DNA of 64,000 nt from Streptomyces brasiliensis (lineage in GTDB: Bacteria > Actinomycetota > Actinomycetes > Streptomycetales > Streptomycetaceae). Every line of letters starts with the position of its first letter. The first letter of the stretch is position 1. The notes under the pieces are model-generated. The model ran no database searches. It was not told the origin of the DNA and was given only the letters and a program-made list of their open reading frames with translations. The position numbers and the translations under genes are program-made. Shown here in pieces: positions 34,271 to 43,001 of the stretch. The stretch lies in contig NZ_BMQA01000016.1 of assembly GCF_014647875.1 (NCBI RefSeq), positions 112,483-176,482 of the forward strand. The letters are read 5' to 3'.

Positions 34271-35152
34271 ATGAACGAGCAGTCCGCCCCCGCCGTGACC
34301 CTGGCCGACCAGTACGTCCTCACCGTCACCTGTCCCGACCGGCACGGCATCGTGCACGCCGTGTCCAGCTACCTGTTCATGACCGGGTGCAACATCGAGG
34401 ACAGCCAGCAGTTCGGCGACCACGACACGGGACTGTTCTTCATGCGCGTCCACTTCTCGGCGGAGGCGCCGGTGACCCTGGACAAGCTGCGGGCGAGCTT
34501 CGCGGCGATCGGCGACTCCTTCCAGATGGAGTGGCAGATCAACCGGGCCGACGAGACGATGCGGATCGTCCTGATGGTGAGCAAGTTCGGGCACTGCCTC
34601 AACGACCTGCTGTTCCGCGCCCGGATCGGCGCGCTGCCGGTGGAGATCGCGGCGGTGGTCTCCAACCACACGGAATTCGCCGAGCTGGTGGAGTCGTACC
34701 ACATTCCCTTCCACCACATCCCGGTGACGAAGGACACCAAGGCGCAGGCCGAGGCACGGCTGCTCGAGATCCTTCGCGAGGAGAAGGTCGAGCTGGTCGT
34801 CCTCGCCCGCTACATGCAGGTCATCTCGGACGACCTGTGCAAGCAGCTCAGCGGCCGGATCATCAACATCCACCACTCGTTCCTGCCGAGCTTCAAGGGC
34901 GCGAAGCCGTACCACCAGGCGCACGCACGGGGTGTGAAGCTCATCGGTGCGACGGCGCACTACGTGACGGCGGACCTCGACGAGGGGCCGATCATCGAGC
35001 AGGAGGTCGAGCGGGTGGGCCACGATGTGACGCCGGACCAGCTGGTTGCCATCGGCAGGGACGTCGAGTGCCAGGCGCTGGCGCGGGCGGTCAAGTGGCA
35101 TGCCGAGCGACGGATTCTTCTCAACGGGCGCCGGACTGTGGTGTTCGCGTAG
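34271..35152 (+). CDS. purU: Formyltetrahydrofolate deformylase
   Basis: A 293-residue enzyme that hydrolyses 10-formyl-THF to formate and THF, feeding purine synthesis and balancing one-carbon pools. An N-terminal ACT domain (TVTCPDRHGIVHAVSSYLF) is followed by the formyltransferase domain with NIHHSFLPSFKGAKPYHQA and GATAHYVTADLDEGPII, which carry the Asn/His/Asp catalytic set. The ATG at 34271 lacks a clear ribosome binding site. Confidence 0.92.
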   Translation: MNEQSAPAVTLADQYVLTVTCPDRHGIVHAVSSYLFMTGCNIEDSQQFGDHDTGLFFMRVHFSAEAPVTLDKLRASFAAIGDSFQMEWQINRADETMRIVLMVSKFGHCLNDLLFRARIGALPVEIAAVVSNHTEFAELVESYHIPFHHIPVTKDTKAQAEARLLEILREEKVELVVLARYMQVISDDLCKQLSGRIINIHHSFLPSFKGAKPYHQAHARGVKLIGATAHYVTADLDEGPIIEQEVERVGHDVTPDQLVAIGRDVECQALARAVKWHAERRILLNGRRTVVFA

Positions 35153-35192
35153 GAGCTCGGTGCGGTCTTGAGCAGGTGCAGTCGACCTGCCT

Positions 35193-35275
35193 GAGGGGCG
35201 CGGGGCTGTATCGATTCGCGGCTCCGCCGTGTGGGCGCGACCGGCCACCGGCTGCCCACAGCCGCTCACGCACCC
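35193..35275. repeat. Extragenic GC-rich repeat, copy 2
   Basis: GGGGCGCGGGGCTGTATCGA, GCGGCTCCGCCGTGTGGG and CGCGACCGGCCACC, between the convergent purU and anti-sigma genes. Close in sequence to copy 1 (17682-17775), which also sits between two convergent genes, in the same orientation on the plus strand. Confidence 0.6.
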
Positions 35276-35285
35276 GGACCCACCC

Positions 35286-36734
35286 CTACATCCGGCTCAA
35301 CCCAGCCGCAGCGAACAGAACCTCTCTGATCGCGTCCCGGTCACCGACCTGCCCCGCCGCAGCCTCCGCAGGAGACACGTGGCCCGCTGCCAGGCGGCAG
35401 AACTCCACGCCGTCCAGGGCGACATGGGCCACCTCGGCCTCCGCGGAGCCCACCGCTCCCGGGGAGTCGAGCGGGATGAACCACTGGCCGCCGCCCATGC
35501 CCTCGATCTCCAGGCGCAGGCTGCGGCCGGGTGCGCCGGCCGGGACGAGGTGCGGGGTGAGGCCCGGCGCAGCAAGCCCGTCGCGGCGGCGGGCCGCCAG
35601 CGCGACCGGGAGCATCCGGGCCGCCAAATCGATCATGCTGTGCAGGTGCCGCGGCGAGGGTGGCTCGTACGGGTAGTCCACCGCGTCCGCGATGTCCTCC
35701 GCGTGCACCCAGCACTCGAAGGCCCGGTCCAGCATCGCGTCGTGCAGCGGCAGCTCGAAGTCGCCGTACGACACCCCGAGCTTCCCGGCACCGCCGCCCG
35801 TGAACGACACGGTCCGCACGACGTTGTGGCTCTGCTCCCGCCACGGTGCCCGTACGGTGCGGGTCGGCGGGAAGTGCGAGGCCCGCCAGTACGCCTCGGT
35901 GCGCGCGGCCGGTCCCACGGCGCCCTGCGCGATCGCCTCGGGCAGCGGGTCGTCCAGGCCCAGCGCCACCGCGACCAGCCCGTCGACCGACAGCAGGTGG
36001 GCGATCACCCCGGCGACGGTCGTACGGCGGCTCGTCGGCGCGTCGGCCTCGAACCAGCGCAGCCGTACCGGTGCGTGCCACTCGGCGTCGCCGATGTCCT
36101 GCAGCAGCGCGTCGAGCCGCGCGGTCTCGGCGTCGTACGGCACCGCCCACTCGGGCACCGGGATACGCGCCGGCCTGCGCTCCAGGCAGCTCGCCAGGAC
36201 GCGGGTGCGCAGGGCCGGGTCCAGGTCCAGGTTCTCGGGCTGATGCAGCAGGCCGACCGCGTCACGCAGCCGCAGCGCCTCGTCGGCGCAGGGGCCGCAC
36301 TCGCCGAGGTGTTCCTCGACGGCGGCGGTCTCGGCGGCCGAGCAGGCGGCCAGCGCCCAGGCACCGAGCAGCGAGCGCAGCACACCGTGGGGCAGGGCCG
36401 GCGGGGCGGGCGTCACGTCGTCCAGGTCGGGCAGGGGCAGCCCGCTGTCCTCGACGGAGACCCGGGGCAGCGGTATGCGCGGCGTCCGCCAGGATGCCTG
36501 ACCAGCACCTGCCGCATCGTCCGGGCCGCCGGGCCCGTCCGGCGCCGACGCGCCACCCTGCGGTGCATCGTGTCCCCCTTGTTCCGGCCCACCCGCGTCG
36601 CCGTTCCCGGCGCCGGTGTCCGTGTTCCGTTCCTGGTCGTCCCGCTCCCCGTCGCCGTACGAGCCGTCGTGCGGGCCCTCGAACGGACCGTCCCCCTGGT
36701 CGTCGTGCGCCCCGAAGCCTCCCGTTCCGCTCAC
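35286..36734 (-). CDS. Zinc-finger anti-sigma factor fused to a maleylpyruvate isomerase-like domain
   Basis: A 482-residue protein. The first ~90 residues are acidic, Gly/Asp-rich and disordered. Next comes a ZAS/zf-HC2-type segment, EEHLGECGPCADEALRLRD (H-x3-C-x2-C) near residues 140-160. The rest is an MDMPI/DinB-like domain (VAGVIAHLLSVDGLVAVALG, FECWVHAEDIADAVDYPY). The GTG start overlaps the sigma-factor stop, the standard arrangement for a sigma/anti-sigma pair. There is no membrane segment, so it should act in the cytosol, possibly sensing a small thiol or metal. Confidence 0.8.
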   Translation of the reverse strand: MSGTGGFGAHDDQGDGPFEGPHDGSYGDGERDDQERNTDTGAGNGDAGGPEQGGHDAPQGGASAPDGPGGPDDAAGAGQASWRTPRIPLPRVSVEDSGLPLPDLDDVTPAPPALPHGVLRSLLGAWALAACSAAETAAVEEHLGECGPCADEALRLRDAVGLLHQPENLDLDPALRTRVLASCLERRPARIPVPEWAVPYDAETARLDALLQDIGDAEWHAPVRLRWFEADAPTSRRTTVAGVIAHLLSVDGLVAVALGLDDPLPEAIAQGAVGPAARTEAYWRASHFPPTRTVRAPWREQSHNVVRTVSFTGGGAGKLGVSYGDFELPLHDAMLDRAFECWVHAEDIADAVDYPYEPPSPRHLHSMIDLAARMLPVALAARRRDGLAAPGLTPHLVPAGAPGRSLRLEIEGMGGGQWFIPLDSPGAVGSAEAEVAHVALDGVEFCRLAAGHVSPAEAAAGQVGDRDAIREVLFAAAGLSRM

Positions 36735-37315
36735 ACCGCACCTCCGTATTCCGGTGGTGTCCCGGTGTCGTGGGCGGTGGACAGGAGCTGGAGGCCCAGG
36801 CGCAGCCGGCGGCGGGCTTCGTCCTCGGTGACGCCCAGGTCGGCGGCGGTCTGGCGGTAGTCGCGGCGCTGGAAGTAGGCCAGCTCCAGGGCTATGCGCA
36901 GCGGGGTGGGCATGGAGTGGACGATGTAGTCGGCGCGGGCCGCGATCGAGGCGCGCCGGACCTTCAGCTCCAGCTCCTGGGCGGCGTCCTCGGCGCTGCC
37001 GTCCTCGCCGCGGGTCAGCGCGGCGGTCTCGGTGGCGCGCAGCCGCCGCACGGCGAGACGGTGGGTCAGATCGGCGATCCAGGAGCGCAGGGGGCCCTGC
37101 TTGGGGTCGTAGGCGTCCGGGTGCTCCCAGACATGGGTGAACACCTCGCGGGTGATCGCGTCGGCGGCCCGCTCGTCGTCGAGGACGCGGTGGGCGAGGC
37201 CGTGCACGAGCGAGGCGAAGCGGTCGTAGAGCTCACCGAGGGCGGCCGCCTCTCCGCGTGCGAGCCGCTGCTGCATCTTGCGGTCCCAGCGGGGCGGTGC
37301 GTCCTGCTTCGCCAT
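36731..37315 (-). CDS. ECF-type RNA polymerase sigma factor
   Basis: A 194-residue sigma factor. Region 2 is GELYDRFASLVHGLAHRVL to PKQGPLRSWIADLTHRLAV; region 4 is PLRIALELAYFQRRDYRQTA and the DNA-reading helix. The ATG at 37315 follows a GGGAGGGGG tract. The stop overlaps the GTG of the zinc-finger anti-sigma gene, which should hold it inactive. The target promoters are not visible. Confidence 0.85.
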   Translation of the reverse strand: MAKQDAPPRWDRKMQQRLARGEAAALGELYDRFASLVHGLAHRVLDDERAADAITREVFTHVWEHPDAYDPKQGPLRSWIADLTHRLAVRRLRATETAALTRGEDGSAEDAAQELELKVRRASIAARADYIVHSMPTPLRIALELAYFQRRDYRQTAADLGVTEDEARRRLRLGLQLLSTAHDTGTPPEYGGAV

Positions 37316-37659
37316 ACGGCCCCCTCCCGATGCCCGTGCCCAGCGTGTATCCACCGTCTCCTCGAATGTAGTCGGCACGTCCGGCCGCGCCGCCCCTTTG
37401 TCGCTTTGTGCGCCCCCTGCCGGGCCGCAGGTGGTAGTGGGCCCCGCGGTCCGTGCGGGCTGAGGGGACCGCCCGGGCCGGGCCCGCATCTGATCGAACA
37501 GGATCGAAGACGACTAAAACAAGCCTCTTCTGACCGTTTTCCGTTTCTGCCGTCGTGTTTCAGGGAACGGCCGGTGGGCAGCCGCGCTGCAAGGAAGTGT
37601 AGGAATTACTTCCGTTTCCGGACGGTTCATCCTCCGGGAACTCCCGGCGAGCGAAGGGC
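37316..37659. promoter_or_regulatory. Divergent promoter region between the sigma factor and STAS genes
   Basis: A 344-bp gap, A/T-richer around 37505-37565. GTTTC (37543-37547), 15 bp and GGGAAC (37563-37568) resemble the Streptomyces sigma-B-type promoter GNNTN14-16GGGTAY with one mismatch. Downstream, GGAAGT-N9-ACTTCC (37593-37613) is an inverted repeat. No gene seen. Confidence 0.45.
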
Positions 37660-38040
37660 GTGGTGGTGGCGTTCAAGGTGATCGAAGTCGAGCGCGGCGA
37701 CTGGGCCGTGCTCGAGGTGTCGGGCGAGCTGGACCTGATGACCTCGCCGGTGCTGCGCCAGCGGGTGCACGACGCGGTGGCCGAGGGGCATCACAGCCTC
37801 GTCGTCGACCTCTCCGACGTGTTCTTCTGCGACTCCAGCGGTGTCGGCGTGCTGATAGCCGCCCGCCGGCTGATCCGCTCCTGCCAGGGCCGGCTGCGGC
37901 TGATCCTGCCGGCTCGCGGGGCGGACGACGGCTCGCACGTCAACCGGGTCCTCGGCGCCCTCGGTGTACGCCGCCTCTTCGACGTCCATCCGGACGTCGA
38001 GTCGGCCACCGACGACGAGGCCGGCCCGCTGTCGGCGTGA
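37660..38040 (+). CDS. STAS-domain anti-sigma factor antagonist
   Basis: A 126-residue SpoIIAA/RsbV/BldG-like protein. The phosphorylation loop FFCDSSGVGVLIAARRL holds the serine that a kinase/anti-sigma partner would phosphorylate. Three consecutive GTG codons (37660, 37663, 37666) can start it; GAAGGG spacing favours the third. A plausible RsbW-like partner, an HATPase protein, is at 42224-42703. A sigma-B-like promoter lies about 95 bp upstream. Confidence 0.85.
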   Translation: MVVAFKVIEVERGDWAVLEVSGELDLMTSPVLRQRVHDAVAEGHHSLVVDLSDVFFCDSSGVGVLIAARRLIRSCQGRLRLILPARGADDGSHVNRVLGALGVRRLFDVHPDVESATDDEAGPLSA

Positions 38041-38215
38041 GAGCACGATCGGCCCGGGACCTCCCTCACCATGAGACCGCTCCCAGCGTGCCGCTGTTGT
38101 CGCGGAATTCCCCCGGTCTTGGCACAAGCGTCGTTTTCCCGCTCCCGGACCGGCTCCGGCGTCGTACGCTCCGTGCGAGATAGACCCCACGTGACGTAAG
38201 GCGGCCCGAAGAGAC

Positions 38216-38728
38216 ATGGTCAGCACCGAGTACGGGCGCAGGATCGCGGCCCGGTTCGCCACCTTCGACCAGGACGGCAACGGCTACATCGACCGGGAGG
38301 ACTTCAGCGGGGCGGCCAAGGCACTCCTCGCCGAGTTCGCGACGGCGGCCCGCTCCGACAAGGGACAGGCGCTGTACGCCGGAGCCGAGGCGTTCTGGCA
38401 GGGGATGGCCGGGATAGCGGACCGGGACGGCGACCAGCGCATCACCCGTGACGAGTTCGTCAACGGCGCCGTCAAGCGGCTGCGCGACAACCCCGACCGG
38501 TTCGCGGAGATCGCCCGCCCCTTCCTGCACGCCGCCCTGGCCGTCGCGGACACCGACGGCGACGGCGCGGCCACTGTCGAGGACACAGCGCGCGTGCTGC
38601 GCATCCTCGGTGTCGACGAGGCGGTCGCCGGACCGATCGCCGCCGCACTCGACACCGACGGCGACGGCAAGGTCGGCGAGGCGGAGATCGTGCCCGCGTT
38701 CGCCCGCTACTTCACGGTCCCGGAGTAA
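38216..38728 (+). CDS. EF-hand calcium-binding protein (calerythrin-like)
   Basis: A 170-residue protein with EF-hand loops DQDGNGYIDRED, DRDGDQRITRDE and DTDGDGKVGEAE, plus a weaker DTDGDGAATVED. At least three look competent for Ca2+. The pattern fits the calerythrin/SCP-like family in actinomycetes, thought to be calcium buffers or sensors. Its last 22 bp overlap the end of the convergent CoA-ligase gene. Confidence 0.87.
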   Translation: MVSTEYGRRIAARFATFDQDGNGYIDREDFSGAAKALLAEFATAARSDKGQALYAGAEAFWQGMAGIADRDGDQRITRDEFVNGAVKRLRDNPDRFAEIARPFLHAALAVADTDGDGAATVEDTARVLRILGVDEAVAGPIAAALDTDGDGKVGEAEIVPAFARYFTVPE

Positions 38729-40215
38729 CGCTCCCGGAGCTTGTACTTCAGCACCTTGCGCAGTGTCTCGTTACGCGGAAGGGCGTCCACCACCTCCAGC
38801 TGCTCGGGCAGCTTGTGGACGGACAGCCCTTCCGCGCGCAGATACGCGGTCAGCGCCCGAAGCGTCGGCTCCCCGGCCCCCGGCGACCGCTCCACCACGG
38901 CGCACACCCGCTCCCCGCGCTCGGCGTCCGGCAGACCCACCACCGCCACGTCCCCGACGTCCGGGTGTCCGTGCAGCAGGTCCTCGATCTCCTTTGCGGA
39001 GATGTTCCCGCCCTTGCGGATGATCACGTCCTTGCGGCGCCCGGTGAGCACCAGATGCCCGCTGCCGGAGAGGAAGCCCAGGTCACCGGTGCGCAGAAAG
39101 CCCTCCTCGTCGAAGGCCTCGGCGGTCTGCGCCGGGTCCAGATAGCCCTGACAGACGCCCTCCCCGCGCAGCAGCACCTCCCCGTCGACGATCCGTATCT
39201 CCATTCCCCTCGGGGGCCTGCCCTCGGTCGTCGCGAGGTTCTCCACGGTGTCGTCGGGAGCCCCCATCGTGATCAACGGCACCTCGGTCATGCCGTAGCC
39301 GTGGGTGAGCTGCACGCCCATCTCGCGCACGACGGCGTCATAGATCTCCGGCGGCTTCGGCGCCCCGCCGCCCGCGAGCAGCCGCAGCGTAGGGATGACC
39401 TTCTCGCCCGGCTGCCTGCGCTGCTCGGCGAGGAACATCGAGTAGAACGCCGTCGACCCGCCCGCCACCGTCACCCCGTGCGTGCGGTACGCGTCCAGCG
39501 CGTCCGGCAGCGCGAACTGCTCGAACAGCACCGCCGGGAAGCCGTACAGCAGCAGCATCACCGTGTAGTCGGGCCCGGCGATGTGCGCGTACGGGAACGC
39601 CATCGAGCCCACGTCGTCCGCAGTGAGGCGCAGCGCGTGGGCGAGGCAGGAGCCGCCCGCGATCAGTGAACGGTCCGTGTGCAGCACGCCCTTGGGATCG
39701 GAGGTGGTGCCCGAGGTCCAGTAGATCCAGCGCGCCGAGGTGCCGTCGGCGGGCGGTGCGGGAAGCAGCTCGGGATCGCCGTCGGGAAGGCCGTCGTACG
39801 CCTCGAAGATCCCCTTCGCGCCCAGCCGTCGCGCCATCTCCGTGTGGTCGTACCCCCGCCAGACGCCCGGTACGGCGAAGAACTCGGCCTTGGACTCGCG
39901 CAGCGCGAAGCCGACCTCGCGGTCCCGGTAGAACGGGATGACCGGCGACTGCACGGCGCCCAGACGGGCCAGGGTGAAGGAGAGCACGGCCGTCTCGATG
40001 CGGGTCGGCAGCTGCCAGGCCACGACCGTGCCGGGGCGTACGCCCATGCCGCACAGGCCCGCCGCCGTCCGCTCGGCCCGGTCGCGCAGCTCGCCGAAGG
40101 TCAGTCGGCGGCGGTGCTGGAGGAACACCGGGCGGTCGGGGGTGAGGTCGGCGCGGCGGGCGAGCAGGTCCCAGAGGGTGCGGGACGTGCCCAGGTCGTG
40201 TGCGGTGGCGTTCAC
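38707..40215 (-). CDS. AMP-forming acyl-CoA ligase/synthetase
   Basis: A 502-residue ANL enzyme: P-loop YWTSGTTSDPKGVLHTD, GYGMTEVPLITMG, GFLRTGDLGFLSG, then RRKDVIIRKGGNISAKEIED; the catalytic C-terminal lysine is probably in ETLRKVLKYKLRERY. The GTG start is 14 bp from a CTGACG-type palindrome, and the gene is divergent from an acyl-CoA dehydrogenase remnant. It would have fed the now decayed degradation pathway. Intact and probably functional. Substrate unknown. Confidence 0.85.
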   Translation of the reverse strand: MNATAHDLGTSRTLWDLLARRADLTPDRPVFLQHRRRLTFGELRDRAERTAAGLCGMGVRPGTVVAWQLPTRIETAVLSFTLARLGAVQSPVIPFYRDREVGFALRESKAEFFAVPGVWRGYDHTEMARRLGAKGIFEAYDGLPDGDPELLPAPPADGTSARWIYWTSGTTSDPKGVLHTDRSLIAGGSCLAHALRLTADDVGSMAFPYAHIAGPDYTVMLLLYGFPAVLFEQFALPDALDAYRTHGVTVAGGSTAFYSMFLAEQRRQPGEKVIPTLRLLAGGGAPKPPEIYDAVVREMGVQLTHGYGMTEVPLITMGAPDDTVENLATTEGRPPRGMEIRIVDGEVLLRGEGVCQGYLDPAQTAEAFDEEGFLRTGDLGFLSGSGHLVLTGRRKDVIIRKGGNISAKEIEDLLHGHPDVGDVAVVGLPDAERGERVCAVVERSPGAGEPTLRALTAYLRAEGLSVHKLPEQLEVVDALPRNETLRKVLKYKLRERYSGTVK

Positions 40216-40228
40216 GGCGGCCTCAAAG

Positions 40229-40243
40229 CTGACGGGCTGTCAG
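40229..40243. promoter_or_regulatory. CTGACG-type palindromic operator, site 1
   Basis: CTGACGGGCTGTCAG, 11 of 12 conserved positions of CTGACG-N3-CGTCAG, 14 bp upstream of the CoA-ligase start on the minus strand. Confidence 0.55.
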
Positions 40244-40316
40244 ATCGTGGCAGAGCGTTGGGCCGTGCGCCTTGTCGGTCCAGGGGTGCGGGACTAGCCT
40301 GCTGGATCAAGTGGAT

Positions 40317-40331
40317 CTGACGGTCCATCAG
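40317..40331. promoter_or_regulatory. CTGACG-type palindromic operator, site 2
   Basis: CTGACGGTCCATCAG (11 of 12), flanked by AT on both sides (ATCTGA...TCAGAT). It sits just before the acyl-CoA dehydrogenase remnant and would have controlled that plus-strand gene. Confidence 0.6.
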
Positions 40332-40339
40332 ATAATGGC

Positions 40340-40730
40340 GTCTCCTGCCGCCGCGTCCTGGGCGAACCGGCCCGCGAGGCGCGCGGGAACGGCCGCTGGG
40401 ACGACCCTGCGCTCAGGCGGCGGCCCGGCGCGCTGAACGCGCAGTTCCGCGCGCTGTGGCGGCTGACGCAGTGGAACGTGGGCGAGGCGGAGACCAGTGG
40501 CGGAGGTGCCCGGCCTGGCGGGTTCGGTCTTCAAACTGAGGTATTCGCACGCCCGTCAGGAGCTGTACGACACGGCCGCCGACGTCCTCGGCGACGCGTC
40601 CCTCGACCTCGACCGGCCGTGGGTCCTCGACCGGCTCTCCTCGCTGTCGTACACCATCGCCGCCGGCACCTCGCAGATCCAGCGCGACATCGTCGCCGAG
40701 CGGATCCTCGGCCTGCCGAAGGGGCGGTGA
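40340..40730 (+). pseudogene. Acyl-CoA dehydrogenase remnant A (C-terminal part, frameshifted)
   Basis: Only the C-terminal third survives. One frame reads FRALWRLTQWNVGEAETSGG to about 40504; an extra base there shifts the rest to VPGLAGSVFKLRYSHARQEL and ends SQIQRDIVAERILGLPKGR. These are the usual last 130 residues of a FadE-type dehydrogenase. The N-terminal two thirds, with the flavin-binding core, are missing between the operator at 40317 and this fragment. It overlaps no other gene and leads directly into remnant B. Confidence 0.8.
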
Positions 40731-40731
40731 C

Positions 40732-41684
40732 GTGCGGTTCCAACTGACGGACGACCAGCGGGCATTGCGGGACGGCGTACGGCAACTGCTCGCGCGGAGA
40801 TTCGACGCTCGAGCGTTACGGGCGGCCGTCGCGGCACCAGGACTGGACCGGGCGCTGTGGGGGGAGCTGGGCGCGGCGGGCTTCTTCGCGCTGCGGCTCC
40901 CCGAGGCGGACGGCGGGGTCGGACTCGGTCTGCCGGAGGGGTGTTGGCCTTCGAGGAGGCCGGCCGGGCCCTGCTGCCCGGCCCCCTGGTCGCCACGCAC
41001 CTCGCGGCCGGGAACGTGCCTGGGGCAGCCGGCGGCGAGACGGTCGTGACGGCCGTCGACGGCGGCCTCGTGGAGTGGCTGGCGGAGGCGGACGTCGTAC
41101 ACGGGAACGCCACCGGGGCCGTACCGCTGTGCTCGGTGGATCCGCTGACCCCGCTGCACCGGATGTCGGCACCGGACGCGCGAGACGACCTCACGTGCCT
41201 GCACCGGGCACCTGTCCCGGGCGGGCGGGGCGACCTGCCGCCCCTGCACCGAGTGCCCGCCTCGGACGCCCGCGACGACACGGCCGTACTCCTCACCGCC
41301 GCCGAACAGCTCGGCACCGCCACACGTGCGTGCGAGCTGGCCGTGCAACACGCCCGGACGAGGAAGCAGTTCGGACAGCCCGTCGGGGCCTTCCAAGCGG
41401 TCAAACACCTGTGCGCGGAGCTGCTGGTGCGTGCCGAGACGGCCCGCGCGGCGGTCTACGCGGCGGCCGTCACCGGGGACCCGGTGGACATCGCGGCGGC
41501 CCGGCTGCTCGCCGACGAGGCGGCCGTGCGCGGCGCCCGCGACTGTCTCCAGGTGCACGGCGGCATGGGCTTCACCTGGGAGTCCGAGGTGCATCTGCTG
41601 CTGAAACGGGCGTGGGTGCGGTCTCGGCGTGGCGGATGCGGTACGGAGAGTGAGGAAAAGCTCGCCGCCGAACTGGTCGCCTGA
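40732..41684 (+). pseudogene. Acyl-CoA dehydrogenase remnant B (frameshifted, with a 45-bp triplication)
   Basis: Begins VRFQLTDDQRALRDGVRQLL and reads normally to GGVGLGLPEG. One base is missing near 40939, after which the next frame continues VLAFEEAGRALLPGPLVATH and ends with QVHGGMGFTWESEVHLLLKR. A 45-bp unit is repeated three times at 41151-41285. It follows remnant A by two bases, as in paired FadE operons. A functional full-length product would need a programmed frameshift, which I see no signal for. Confidence 0.8.
41151..41285 (+). repeat. Three degenerate 45-bp tandem repeats inside acyl-CoA dehydrogenase remnant B
   Basis: Each unit encodes 15 residues: PLHRMSAPDARDDLT, CLHRAPVPGGRGDLP and PLHRVPASDARDDTA. 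The copies share LHR plus D at fixed positions and are in frame. Such a repeat is not part of the dehydrogenase fold. Confidence 0.75.
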
Positions 41685-42223
41685 GTCACCGGAATCCGCG
41701 CCGGGCCGTGCAACCGGCGCACCACCTGCGCGGGATGTAGCGGACTGTGGTCGACCGGAATCACGGAGCGTTGATACCGGGTTGTGTCCAACGCGTGACT
41801 CGTCACGACATGGAGTCGGGTGTCCGCTCCGGTACCTTCTGTGGGATGCGAGTGGTTCCGAGCACGAGCCATGCCGGCGGCGCCCCCGGGGCGGTCCCGC
41901 ATCCGGCGGTGCGCGCCGCTGCTCGCACGGTGGCCAGGGCTTTCGCCCCCGCCTGTTCGACTCCCCGACGCGAGCGTCGCACAGTATGCCGCACGCGTAC
42001 TCCTTCGCGCTGGAATATGCCCGAAGCGCTTGTTGGGGTGACTGTACGTCAACCATGCTGTCTCGTAAGGGAATCACATTCCGTGACCCTTGCTCTGGCC
42101 GTTGTTCTGGCCATGCAGAAAATGGCTACGATCGTGGCCTTCGTCGTGGTATGCGTCGCGACCTCACTCGTGACGATCGCGCGGCGCGGGTTCATGTGTC
42201 CGCCGGTTCGGATGGTGTGAGCG
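41685..42223. other. 539-bp gap with no confident gene
   Basis: An open frame from GTG 41747 to 42220 has unconvincing composition (Arg/Pro/Cys/Ser-rich) except near its end, where a hydrophobic stretch (MQKMATIVAFVVVCVATSLV) could be a small membrane peptide starting at an internal ATG. No good ribosome binding site. The frame ends 3 bp before the HATPase gene. The rest probably holds that gene's promoter. Confidence 0.3.
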
Positions 42224-42703
42224 GTGCAGGTGCTTCAAGTGCAGCTGGAGATCCGGCCCGACCCCGCGGAGGTGGGGCGGGCGAGGAGGTGGGCCCGCTC
42301 GCGGCTCGCCGGGTCCGGCATAGCGGATGACGAGCCACTCGCCGAGACCCTGATTCTGCTCGTCTCCGAGCTGGTCACGAATGCCGTGGTGCACACCGGC
42401 TGTCCGGCCGTGCTGCGGCTGTGCCTGCCCGGCACGGCGGAGGACGCGGCCACGGTGCGTCTGGAGGTGGCCGACGCCAGCACCCGTGCGCCGGTGCCGC
42501 GGTGCGTGGACGCCGCCGCGACCGGCGGGCGCGGACTCGCCCTCGTCGACGGTCTCGCCGACCGTTGGGGCTGGAGCCCCGAGGGCGCGGGCAAGCGCAT
42601 CTGGTGCGAGCTGGACCGCTGCGACGAGCCCCGGGAGGCCGCCGCGGCGGCGTTCGCGGGAGGGCTCAAGGCGTACGAAGGGCTGGCGTTCGAGGCCGTG
42701 TAG
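42224..42703 (+). CDS. HATPase-domain protein (RsbW-like anti-sigma/serine kinase family)
   Basis: A 159-residue GHKL ATPase. The N-box is ILLVSELVTNAVVHTG and the G-box TGGRGLALVDGLADRWGW. This is the standard Streptomyces RsbW-like single-domain protein, which can phosphorylate a STAS antagonist or bind a sigma factor. No sigma gene is adjacent; the STAS protein at 37660 is the closest candidate partner. Start GTG 42224. Confidence 0.82.
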   Translation: MQVLQVQLEIRPDPAEVGRARRWARSRLAGSGIADDEPLAETLILLVSELVTNAVVHTGCPAVLRLCLPGTAEDAATVRLEVADASTRAPVPRCVDAAATGGRGLALVDGLADRWGWSPEGAGKRIWCELDRCDEPREAAAAAFAGGLKAYEGLAFEAV

Positions 42704-43001
42704 GCACCTCGGGAGCACGGGCGCAGAAAGCCGCCGAGTCCCCTGTCGTGCGGCGGGCGGTGCGCCGGGGCGTGATTCCATGCGCACGCGCCGAAAAAGG
42801 GATGTAAGTCACAAACCGCAGCACGGGTGTTGACGCCTCGTGATCGGCTGATCACGCTGGAGGTCAACGATTCGCCGTGAGGGGACGGCGAGGGTCTTGG
42901 TGACGGAGACCCTCGTCGAGTGTGGGTCGAGCCGGATGGCGGCGCACCGGGCCGTGCCCGGGGTGGGCGGCCGCGCGCCGCCACCCGGAATGCAACGCGA
43001 T
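42704..43001. other. 298-bp intergenic region with several hairpins
   Basis: CGTGATC-GGCT-GATCACG (42839-42856) is a perfect 7-bp palindrome just after a TTGACG hexamer, possibly an operator. CGCCGT-GAGGGG-ACGGCG (about 42872-42889) can terminate the HATPase gene. No gene seen. Confidence 0.4.

Noticed and set aside
41747..42220. A 157-codon plus-strand frame before the HATPase gene
   Set aside because: Low-complexity Arg/Ser/Pro content for most of its length; only the final hydrophobic stretch is interesting.
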